This document shows, one piece after another, positions 55,428 to 64,000 of a stretch of DNA of 64,000 nucleotides. Source of the DNA: Sesamum alatum (taxonomy: Eukaryota > Streptophyta > Magnoliopsida > Lamiales > Pedaliaceae); contig JACGWO010000005.1 of assembly GCA_034509735.1 (NCBI GenBank), positions 15,117,264 through 15,181,263 on the forward strand, read 5' to 3'. Within the stretch, counting starts at the first letter, position 1. Every line of letters starts with the position of its first letter. The position numbers were made by a program, and so were the translations under genes. The notes under the pieces are model-generated. The model was not told the origin of the DNA, searched no databases, and saw only the letters and a program-made list of their open reading frames with translations.

Positions 55428-57771
55428 TGTTAGAATAGCGTGACCAGAAAGTGAATGGTATTGGCTGTTTTGAGAACCATTCGTCAATCTGTGAACAAAG
55501 TAATATTATGTTAATGAATGTAGTAAGGATTCATAGGCATGAGTTTGTTGTACTTACTGCTTGCATCGAATTTACGATGTCACAACAAACGCCCACAGAC
55601 TGAAATAACATTTCGGGAAATTGGAACTACGCTTGGAGGTAGGTTCATGAAATCAGTTTCACCGAATCAGTCTGAAATACTCCAAGTCAAAGGAATCTCG
55701 AGACAGGGCATCGAGAATCCATTTGAGACTTGCACTAAGCATCTGCTGTCGTGTTTCATCAACGGGTGACGAGGATCGTCTAGCAAGTGTTAGTGGGTCG
55801 GCCTGCTGGGAGCGGCCGACTGAGGTGACTCGCGGGAATCGTCATTATAGAAGCTTACTCGGGCTTGTCGCGTATGACTCGCATTCCCGCGGTTCCGATA
55901 GTACGGGATTAGTCCTCGGACTTGAGGATCACGGGCAGTCCCCTACATACTAAGGTTGTATCTTGGATCTGGTGAAATTGATCAATTATATCACATGGTC
56001 ATTTCATAAGCCTCGTCCAGTGCAGTCGGAGTATGTAAGAACGGTGTATTCCAAGATAGGATCTGTCCCCTGTCAAAGGATATGACAGCAAGATCTCCTA
56101 TGCGCTCGGAGATGGTTAGACTCACAAAGTCTATGGCCATAGCACTTGATGTAGTGGGAAAGGATTTCCTACGTCGAGTTAAACCTATCTCGAGCATTAT
56201 CATAGTTGCCTAGTCAACGATGGGAACCGACCCCTAGACTAAAGGCCAGGAGACAGGCGACAGTAGGACCGTACCCGTACGTATCGAGCGTCGTTAGAAC
56301 CGCACCTGCGTATAACTCGGAGCCTAAATGTTCACACTATAAATTTCACCTAGTCTCTAGTGGCCATGGACCGTTGCTAGATGGCCACCCATGGTAACGG
56401 ACTACTTTGGTTATGAAATAACAAAAGGTGGGTCCAAGTCTAGCTGAAAGGTGAACCTAAAGAGTCACACCCGCTACACCAAATGAAAGGGAATTAATTT
56501 GGAATTAATTCCGGGAGAAGGTTTAATTTAATGGAATTAAATTATACTTCTTGGAGATTCAAGCTTCGATGAATTATTTGGAATAATCGGGCTTGAGTTC
56601 ATAAATTAGATTTATGAATTTTACAAAGCATGGGCTTTCCTTTTAATTAGATTAAAAGGCGTGAATTAATTAAATTAGTGGGCTTGGTATTAAATAGGAT
56701 TTAATATAAAGTCCATGGACTATTCAATTTGGAATTAAACAAAGTCCATTCCATTAATTAATTAATGGGCTTAGTATATTAAATAGATTTTAATATAAAG
56801 TCCATGGGACTATTTAATTTAGAATTAAATAATCCCATTCTATGGAATTAATTAATGGGCTTGGTATTAAATAGGATTTAATATAAAGTCCATGGACTAT
56901 TTAATTTGGAATTAAATAAAGTCCATTCCATTAATTAATTAATGGGCTTAGTATATTAAATAGGATTTTAATATAAAGTCCATGGGATCATTTAATTTTA
57001 GAATTAAATAAAGCCCATTCCATAAAGCCCATCAAAATGGATGGACAAGATTTGATCTAGAGAATGATGAGATGAAGGGCCATGATTAATTTGACTTAAT
57101 CAAAGCCTAAATTGACTAGGATTGACTAGGTCAAAATCCTAGTCAAAGTGTGTCTCTTTGGAAGAGTTTGAGAAGGAATAGGAATTCCATCTTCTATAAA
57201 TACTTAAAAAAATACACACTCACACCTACTATTCTCTACAACTCTCATCTCTCAAAATCTCTCTCAAATTCGTCCACCCTCTTTCTTCTCTCCAAGAAAT
57301 ATACTTTGTTCTTCTTGATTTTATTCAAGTTAAGAACATAAGAGACATTGATTGCGTTAATTCATAGCGTGTATCGATGTCTCTTCTCCCCAAAATAATT
57401 TCTTGCTAGCACAAGGGTTGTTTGCTTTCCGATGGAGCGAGTGAGATGATTTACAGGGTCTCTTATTTGAGATCTTGGTGCAAAAACGGGGAACAATGCG
57501 TGTAGCCGAAACGAAGACAAAACTACAACCGGGTAGGTTCTTTAGTTTCGTTTTTTTTTCGGTTTCAATTCTATGGCCTCCATGTTGTGTTTTATTGAAC
57601 ATGAGATACACACGAACGCCCGGGAGAATCAAGGGCACACCCCTTGATTCATTTATGTACGTTATGCATGATTTTAATTCCATTTATTATGCTTTGTAAT
57701 TTTTATTACGCACTATTTCGCGCTTCCGCTATTCGCGTTAATCTCCCGGGACGATCCACCGATTTCTTTCA
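55428..57771 (+). mobile_element. Element C 3' LTR
   Basis: 2344 bp, TGTTAGAATAGCGTGACC to CCACCGATTTCTTTCA. Differences from the 5' LTR in the first few hundred bases are mostly one-base indels. It contains the tandem array (about 56670-57025), W-boxes (57091-57146) and TATAAATA (about 57194). Confidence 0.96.
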
Positions 57772-57776
57772 CGAGG

Positions 57777-58202
57777 ACCTAAGGCAGGTCTCGATAATGA
57801 AAACGTACATAGATGTGTAATCCTTCAGTCACTCCCACCCTCCTTTGACCAATTTATCATCAACTACAACATGAAGGCACTTGAGAAGGGCATTCATGAG
57901 TTGATCAATATGTTGGGTGCAATACGAGGCAACGACTAAGAAGTCCACGCCTTCGGTATTGTTTGGAGGTGCTTTGACTTCTAATACGAAAGGCAAGGGT
58001 GCCGGACGTTGGAAGAAGAAGAAAGGGAAAGGAAAGGCCGTCAAAGCAGCTACGAACACTAAGAGTGTTCCCATTGCCAAAGAGGGGAAAGGCAAAGGAA
58101 AAGGAAAGGTTGTCTCCAAGCAACAGTCGAAGGCATATGAACATATGTATCAATTGCCGTGAGAAAGGGCATTGGAAGAGGGAGTAACCCCAAAACTCCT
58201 CT
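57777..58202 (+). pseudogene. gag: A2 gag, 3' part
   Basis: Continues after element C with DLKAGLDNE, then VILQSLPPSFDQFIINYNMKALEKGIHE, VQYEATTKKSTPSVLFGGA, the Lys/Gly linker (about 57990-58110) and the CCHC knuckle at about 58147-58190 (CINCREKGHWKRE). The last Cys codon is replaced: GAGTAACCCC instead of GAGTGCCCC. Additional single-base indels occur near 57820 and 57917. Confidence 0.88.
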
Positions 58203-58922
58203 CAAAACATAAAACAGATAATAAACGGGAACACACGACTGTGGCACGCAAGGCTAGGTCACATATCCCAAGACAGGATGGAAAGATTGGTAGATTCAAG
58301 AAACCTAGAGGTAGGGGACTTGAGTGAGCTACCAACTTGTGAATCTTGTCTAAGTAGGAAAATGACCCAGAAGCCCCTTGTAGGACAAAACAGGCTTGCC
58401 ACAAGTCTACTAGGTCACGTATCCCAAGATAGGATGAAAGGGTTGATAGACTCAAAGAACCTAGAGGTTGGGGACTTGAGCGATCTATCAACTTGTGAGT
58501 CCTGTCTAAGAGGGAAAATGACCAAGAGGCCCTTTGTAGGACAAAGCAGGCTTGCCACAAGTCTGTTGGACTTGGTCCATACAGACGTATGTGGACCACT
58601 AAGGACGCAGGCCCGAGGTGGGTTCTCATACTTCATAACCTTCACCGATGATCATTCACGGTATGGTTATGTTTACCTGATGAGGTATAAGTCTGAAGCT
58701 CTTGAGAGGTTTAAAGAATTCAGACTTGAAGTGGAGAACCAAACCAACTGCAAAATTAAAATCCTTCGGTCGGACCGAGGCGGTGAATACCTTAGTACAG
58801 AGTTCCTAGATTATCTAAAAGAACATGGTATAATATCAGAATGGACGCCTCCAGGAACACCACAGTTAAATAGTGTCTCTGAAAGGAGGAATCGAACCTT
58901 GTTGGACATGTTCGGTCCATGA
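58203..58922 (+). pseudogene. pol: A2 integrase with protease deleted and zinc finger duplicated
   Basis: Directly after the Gag knuckle the sequence jumps to the Lys-rich stretch before the GAG-pre-integrase finger. The protease (about 440 bp in element D, 25145-25570) is absent. A 214-codon frame from 58278 holds the region VDSRNLEVGDLSELPTCESC twice, in 156-bp tandem copies, then the integrase core: HTDVCGPLRT, DDHSRYGYVYLM, SDRGGEY and NSVSERRNRT. It ends by frameshift at GACATGTTCGG. Confidence 0.9.
58257..58568 (+). repeat. 156-bp in-frame tandem duplication in A2 GAG-pre-integrase
   Basis: Copy 1 is 58257-58412 and copy 2 is 58413-58568. Each has 52 codons and includes the second His and CESC of the zinc finger. 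The copies differ at roughly 20-odd positions. Copy 1 resembles element D's version and copy 2 resembles A1's. Confidence 0.85.
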
Positions 58923-59640
58923 TGAGTTTTACTATAATTGCCCTTATCGTTTTGGGGCTATGCACTAGAGACAGCGGCCAAATTATTGAATTTAGCGCCT
59001 ACTAGTGCATTGACCCAAACGCCATATGAAATATGGCACGCAAGTGCTGCATCCTACAACTACTTGAAAGTGTGGGTAGCCCCGCATACGTCAAGAGGTT
59101 AGTGGGAGATAAGTTAGAATCTAGGTCTAGCTTATGCAGGTTCGTTGGATACCCTAAAGAAACTGTGGGTTATTACTTTTATGACCCCTTGGAACAAAAA
59201 GGTGTTTGTTTCAAGAAATGCAGTATTCTTTGGAGCAAGGCTTCCCGGAGGATATCCAAACTGATGAGCTGATCCTTGAGGAATCAAGCGATGGAATCCA
59301 GCCATCAGACACAGCCGTGGAACCCTCACTTAGAGGATTCAGGATAGACAGCCGAAGGGCTGACCAACCCCGAGAAGTCCAACATGCTAGGGCATGAAGG
59401 ACAGCCTCAGGAACAGCCAGCCCCGGTTCCTGAACCACCGGCTTCCGATACAGTCAGCGCCCACAGTCACCACTGACGTTCCCGTTCTCCGTAGGTCCAC
59501 TAGAGAGACCAGACCTCCAGTCAGATATGGCTTTCTAGGTGCGACCGATCTTTTGGATAACGATCCTAAGACTTATGGAGAAGCGATGTCTGACATCGAC
59601 TCCGGGAAATGGCTTGAGACCATGAAAGCCGAAATGGACT
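58923..59640 (+). pseudogene. pol: A2 integrase C-terminal region and linker
   Basis: FWGYALETAAKLLNLAPTS and TPYEIWHAS, VGSPAYVKRLVGDKLESR, YYFYDPLEQK, then a long linker (59280-59500) with EEQPAPVPEPP-like composition and PKTYGEAMSDIDSGKWLETMK before RT. Single-base shifts occur near 59075, 59202 and 59395. Confidence 0.87.
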
Positions 59641-61103
59641 CCATGAGCGAGAACCAAGTTTGGAGTCCCGTAGATCCACCGAAAGATGTTAAGCAGTGGG
59701 CTGTAAGTGGGTCTACAAGCGCAAACTTGGCGTTGATGGAGAAGTCACAACCTTTAAGGCTAGGCTTGTAGCTAAGGGATACACTCAACGACCCGGGGTT
59801 GATTTGAGGATACCTACTCGCCAGGTAGCCATGGCTAAGTCCATTCGGATTCTGCTCGCCATAGCAGCATGGTATGACTATGAGATATGGCAGATGGACG
59901 TGAAAACGGCCTTCCTCAACGGTTTCGTTGAAGAAGAGATCTATATGGATCAGCCGCAGGGTTTCACGGTCACTGGAGAAGAACAGAAAGTTTGTCCCTC
60001 CAGAAGTCCATCTATGGCCTCAAACAAGCCTCCCGAAGTTGGAACATTCGATTTGATGAAGTAATACGGGGGATATGACTTCATTAAAAAACGAATCCGA
60101 CCCTTGTGTATACAAGAAGGTCAGTGGGAGCTCAATAGTGTTCCTAGTGCTTTATGGGGATGACATTCTGCTCATTGGTAATGACGTTAGAATGTTAGGA
60201 AACACAAAAGCATGGTTGTCAACCCAGTTTTCCATGAAGGACTTGGGTGAAGCCTCCTACATCCTAGGCATCCAGATTGTCAGGGACAGATCTAAAAGGA
60301 TGTTAGGACTCACCCAAAACTCGTATGTGGAGAAAGTCCTAAAGAGATATCGAATGGACAACTCCAAACGAGGATTCCTTCCAATGAGGCATGGGATCAA
60401 GTTGTCCAGGAAACAGTCCCCACAGACTAATGAGGAACTTGAAAGGATGAAGGTCATCCCCTATGCCTCCGCCGTAGGTAACATACAATATGCGGTCCAC
60501 TGCACTAGGCCTGACATTGCATACGCTTTGAGCGTAACAAGCAGATATCAGTCCTGCGCAGGAGAGGCACATTGGAATGCTGTTAAGGGCATCCTTAAGT
60601 ACCTAAGAAGGACTAAGGAAATGTTCCTAGTCTATGGCAATGGAGAACTAATTCTGGAAGGCTTTAGCGACGCTAGCTTCCAGTCTGATGACGATGATGC
60701 CAAGTCTCAATCGGGGTACGTATTCAAACTCAATGGAGGAGTAGTAGCTTGGAAAAGTTCCAAGCAAGCAACCATTGCTGACTCCACCACAGAGGCTGAA
60801 TACATAGCAGCTTCAGAAGCTGCTAAGGAAGCAGTTTGGATGAAAAACTACATCCAAGAGTTGGGTGTGGTGCCTAGCATCGCCGAGCCCGTTGTCATCT
60901 TCTGTGATAACAACGGCGCTATAGCACAAGCAAAGGAACCGAGATCTCATCACCGTTCCAAACATATTCTTAGACGCTACCATCTTCTTAGAGAAATGGT
61001 AGGAAGAGGTGACGTCCGGATGGACCGAGTTAACTCGGCAGACAACACAGCAAACTCGCTGACAAAAGCCTATGTCGCAGAGCGCTCATACGCAACATCT
61101 TGA
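59641..61103 (+). pseudogene. pol: A2 reverse transcriptase and RNase H
   Basis: [71 protein letters not shown] (first catalytic Asp); shifts near 59990 and 60070. Then comes a 342-codon frame from 60075 with YGDD (residues 27-30) where all other copies have YVDD. RNase H is complete: GFSDASFQSDDDDAKSQSG (Asp), STTEAEYIAASEAAKEAVW (Glu), VIFCDNNGAIAQAKEP (Asp), RSHHRSKHILRRYH, SADNTANSLTKAY. This is the fullest RNase H in the window. Confidence 0.92.
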
Positions 61104-61145
61104 GAAGATGGGGATTAAGCATATGGGCAATTGGCTTTAAAGGTC

Positions 61146-61156
61146 AAGTGGGAGAT
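61146..61156 (+). other. A2 polypurine tract
   Basis: AAGTGGGAGAT abutting TGTTAGAATAGG, defining the 3' LTR start. Confidence 0.88.
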
Positions 61157-63160
61157 TGTTAGAATAGGTGACTATGTAAGCCAATTTTGGCAGGAATATG
61201 TAACCTATGTCTAGACAATTCTTTGGTATTTGATAAAAAACATTTATGAATAAAGAAGTGAAAATTCATATGGCAATACTTTGTTTACGTTCACTTATCT
61301 GCATTTACGTTTCTGTTCACTACGCAAACAAAGCCCACGGACTGAGTAACGATTTCGGGGACTGGGACTACGCTTGGAGGTAGGTCCATGAATTCAATCT
61401 CACCGAATCAGTCCGGAAATCTCCAAGTCAAGGAATCCCGAAAATGGGTACCGGGATTCCCTTTGAGACTTGCACTAAGCATCTGCTGTCGTATTTTCAT
61501 CGACGGGTGACGAAGGTCGTCTAAGCAGTGTTATTGGGTCAGCATGCTAGGAAGCAGCTGACTGAGGTGACTCGCGGGAACCGTCTTACGGAGGACCTTG
61601 AGTATGGTCAGCAAGGTATGACGTGTATTCCCGGTTCCAACGGTACAGGCCAAGTCCTTTGACTTGAGGAACTGCTGAGTTTACCTGTGCGTCAAGTCTG
61701 TATCTTAGATATGGTGAGAGATTGCCAAAATACTCTTGAGTAGTCATAAGCCATGTCTAGTGCAGCTCGGTTGCACAAAGTGACAGTAGTTTCCAAGAAA
61801 GGATCTGTCTCCTGTCAAAAGGTGTTGACAGTTGAGTCTCATATATGCTCTGTGTCTTGTCCCTGAAATCTGTGGCCACAGTGACTGAACAGAAGGGAAA
61901 AGGTTTCCCTTGCGGCGTTTAGTAAGGACAGACCGACACTTAGGTCCAAAATGGGTACCTGCATTTTCCGTGCCCTAGACCCTAAGTGATGAGACCGAAG
62001 ACAGAAGGACAAGTGTACCGTTAGAGCCTAAATGTTCATCCCCGAATATTTCACCTAGTCTCTAGTGCCATGGACCGTTGCTAGATGGCCACCCATGGTA
62101 ACGGACGGATTCTAGGAATCCGACCAAGTCTAGCTGAATGGTGAACCTAAAGAGTCACACACTATCCACACACACTTAGTATTTAATTTGGAATTAAATA
62201 TTGGAGTAAAGAAATGATTAAATTAGATTTAATCGGGTCCCATATTTTCTGGAGAAATTAATTCCTTCTATTTGATAGAGGGAATTAAATTAATAAATAG
62301 GATTTATTAAAGGGTTGATTTAATGGGCTTAGAATAAATAATAATATTTATTTTATAATATTATATTTATTCTTTTAGCCTTTTGGAATATTTAATAGGA
62401 TTTAAAATATTCCATTAAATTAAAATCAACGGTTGAGATGGAAAGGGGAGATGGAAGGCTAGGATTCGTTTGACTAGGTCAAACACTAGTTTGACTAGGA
62501 TTTTGACTAGGTCAAAATCCTAGTCAAATTAGGTTACTTAGAGTTTGAGTTTAAAGAGGATTAAACTCTTCCTCTATATAAACCTCTAGCTTCCAACATT
62601 TGTAAGATTGATGATTCTTGAAAAACACACCACAAAACACACACTCTCTCCTCCCCTCTCTCGTCCGCCCCTCTCTCTCTCTCTCACCAAGAAAATATTA
62701 TTTTCTTGTTCTTTTGTTCTTGGAACAATTGAACAAAGGAAGATCGATCCCGTTAATTCATAACGCGTGGTTGATCTATCCTCTCCAATATAATACTTGT
62801 TCGTTGCTAGCACGACGTACAAGAATACGTGGGTGGATCGTGTGTCACGATTTGGAGGATCTCAAGAAGGAGGTCTTGGTGCAAAACGGGGAACAACGCG
62901 AGTAGCAGTTGAAGACGAAAACGACAACGGGTAGGTCTCGTTTAAGATTTTCGTCCCTCTTTATTTTTCAACTCTATGGCCTCCATGATTTCTTTAGTTA
63001 TTTTATGATCATGAGATACACCGAACGCCCGGGAACCTCAAGGGCACACCCCTTGAGCGTGTTCTTTAAATTAAAAGCATGCCTTTTATTTTAATATGTT
63101 TATTTTACTGCGCTTCCGCATTCGCGCAATTCCCGGGACGATCCACCGGATTTCCTTTCA
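61157..63160 (+). mobile_element. A2 3' LTR
   Basis: 2004 bp, TGTTAGAATAGGTGACTATG to GATTTCCTTTCA, followed by AAACA. W-boxes run from 62470 to 62527 (six) and TATATAAA is at 62575-62582. It is nearly the same as the 5' LTR except for the AT duplication and scattered changes. Confidence 0.96.
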
Positions 63161-63165
63161 AAACA

Positions 63166-63286
63166 AAGTAATGCCAAATGAATCTCACTTCTTTATTCAT
63201 TAATAATATATCAAATCCTTGAAATTGTCTAGACATAGGTTACATTTCTCCTGCCAAGATTGGCTACATGGTCACCTATTCTAACA
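63166..63286 (-). mobile_element. A3 3' LTR, piece 3 (LTR start)
   Basis: AAGTAATGCCAAATGAATCTC to CCTATTCTAACA, the complement of an A LTR start. It continues directly from piece 2 (ACACAAACA) once A2 and one AAACA are removed, as the uninterrupted solo LTR at 13100-13150 shows. Confidence 0.93.
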
Positions 63287-63297
63287 ATCTCTCACTT
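63287..63297 (-). other. A3 polypurine tract
   Basis: Minus-strand AAGTGAGAGAT next to the LTR start at 63286. Confidence 0.82.
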
Positions 63298-64000
63298 GAC
63301 CTTAAAGACAATCGCCCATATGTCTAATCCCCATCTTCTCAAGATGTTGGGTATGAGCGCTCTACAACGGTCAGCGGATCTGCTGTGTTGTCTGCTGAGT
63401 TGACTCGGTCCATCCGAACGTCACCTCTTCCTACCATTTCTCTTAGAAGATGGTAGCGTCTAAGAATGTGTTTGGAACGGTGATGAGATCTCGGTTCCTT
63501 TGTTTGCGCTATTGCACCGTTGTTATCACAAAAGATAACAATGGGCTCGGCGATGCTAGGCACCACACCCAACTCTTGGATGTAGTTTCTCATCCAAACC
63601 GATTCCTTGGCAGCTTCTGAAGCTGCTATATATTCGTCCTCAGTGGTGGAGTCAACAGTAGTTGCTTGCTTGGAACTTTTCCAAGCCACTGCTCCTCCAT
63701 TGAGCCTGAATACATATCCCGATTGAGACTTGGCACCATCATCATCAGACTGGAAGCTAGAGTCGCTAAAGCCTTCCAGGATCAGTTCTCCATTGCCATA
63801 GACTAAGAACATATCTTTAATCCTCCTTAGGTACTTACGGATGCCCTTAACAGCATTCCAATGTGCCTCTCCCGCACAAGACTGATATCTGCTTGTCACG
63901 CTCAAAGCATAAGCAATGTCAGGCCTGGTGCAGTGGACCGCATATTGGATGCTACCTACGGCAGAAGCATAGGGGACGACTTTCATCCTTTCAAGTTCCT
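63298..64000 (-). pseudogene. pol: A3 pol: RT end and RNase H, continuing beyond the window
   Basis: An open frame at 63986-63339 (215 codons) continues upstream past the edge. RT thumb: YASAVGSIQYAVHCTRPDIAYALSV, SRYQSCAGEAHWNAVK. RNase H: GFSDSSFQSDDDGAKSQSG (Asp), STTEDEYIAASEAAKESVW (Glu), VIFCDNNGAIAQTKEP (Asp), RSHHRSKHILRRYH, SADNTADPLT. A deletion near the end (KPMSQN block replaced by VVERSY) shifts the tail. The catalytic residues of RNase H are present. Whether the whole element is intact cannot be seen. Confidence 0.9.

Larger units (their letters stand above)
47609..57771 (+). mobile_element. Element C: family C copia-type element, degenerate coding region, TSD CGAGG
   Basis: A complete 10,163-bp insertion with LTRs 47609-49941 and 55428-57771, PBS, 2.3-kb leader, a barely recognisable gag-pol, a conserved PPT and a perfect CGAGG duplication (47604-47608 and 57772-57776). 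The LTRs look very similar to each other by eye, while the coding region is full of stops. It is the innermost, hence youngest, layer of its nest. Confidence 0.97.
42860..63160 (+). mobile_element. Element A2: family A retrotransposon, TSD AAACA, split by element C
   Basis: Plus strand: 5' LTR 42860-44878, PBS, leader, gag (47174), [element C 47609-57771], gag remainder, integrase, RT, RNase H, PPT, 3' LTR 61157-63160. Perfect AAACA duplications (42855-42859 and 63161-63165) flank it. Without C it would be about 10.1 kb. Protease is deleted, so it was not autonomous in its present form. Confidence 0.97.
28561..64000 (-). mobile_element. Element A3: Ty1/copia retrotransposon, family A-like, hugely expanded by insertions
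   Basis: On the minus strand the element's 3' LTR starts at 63286 and ends at 28561. Its pol occupies 63298-64000 and continues beyond the window. The LTR is cut twice, by B2 (28980-41407) and A2 (42860-63165). The three pieces sum to about 1.99 kb, the normal A length, and the target duplications join them cleanly. The presumed target pentamer is GAACT (28556-28560). Confidence 0.93.

Noticed and set aside
1..64000. Possible CRISPR array, bacterial operon or phage system
   Set aside because: No short regularly spaced direct repeats with unique spacers, no ribosome binding sites, and all recognisable proteins are plant retrotransposon proteins. Repetition is due to LTRs.
1..64000. Endogenous pararetrovirus or envelope-bearing element
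   Set aside because: No movement protein, coat or envelope-like frame was found between RNase H and the 3' LTR; the gap is only the PPT. The domain order protease-integrase-RT-RNase H is copia.

Overview
The window is transposable-element DNA from a flowering plant, probably a eudicot. That call rests on the element types: Ty1/copia retrotransposons primed by initiator-Met tRNA, a plant-type RNase H (RVT_3-like) LINE remnant, and WRKY W-box clusters in the LTRs. I see no host gene, rRNA or tRNA gene and no CRISPR array. Nearly every base belongs to a related set of Ty1/copia elements with unusually long LTRs (about 2.0-2.3 kb) and very long leaders (1.8-2.3 kb between PBS and gag). I name four LTR families A, B, C and D for this report only; these are not database names.

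Layout, left nest (1-20077). A LINE 3' end (19434-20077) was hit by a family C LTR, whose 3' end is at 19202-19433. That LTR was hit by element B (+), visible at 7085-19196. B's 5' LTR was hit by element A1 (-), visible at 1-7084, whose own 5' LTR is interrupted by a + strand family A LTR (5083-7071). B also carries two solo A LTRs: one in the integrase region (11243-13230, TSD AAAAG) and one in its 3' LTR (15568-17568, TSD TGATT).

Middle (20078-20601). Short non-coding DNA including a possible foldback/MITE-like element.

Right nest (20602-64000). Element D (+) starts at 20602 and its 3' LTR breaks off at 28560. It is interrupted by element A3 (-), whose single 3' LTR is now in three pieces (28561-28979, 41408-42859, 63166-63286; together about 1.99 kb). 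The first break holds element B2 (-), 28980-41402, TSD TAATC, with three LTRs. The second break holds element A2 (+), 42860-63160, TSD AAACA, and A2's gag is split by element C (+), 47609-57771, TSD CGAGG. The right ends of D and A3 lie beyond the window.

Function. All elements have the copia order gag - protease - integrase - reverse transcriptase - RNase H, and none is intact. A1 is frameshifted throughout. B and B2 share the same RNase H lesions. D has a large gag deletion and many nonsense codons. A2 lacks protease. C is almost unreadable as protein although its LTRs are very similar and its TSD is perfect. Several copies therefore look as if they moved with proteins supplied in trans.

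The most interesting signal is not protein-coding. All six visible leaders carry two tandem predicted RNA hairpins, each displaying the 11-nt self-complementary word CACGAGTCGTG or a one-base variant, 79-82 nt apart, with stems that change in a compensatory way between families. A third covarying hairpin, a conserved TATAAATA about 100 nt before gag, and a CpG-rich GC block accompany them. Together they suggest a conserved leader RNA module for dimerisation, packaging or expression. All comparisons were made by eye; no alignment, folding or database search was run.
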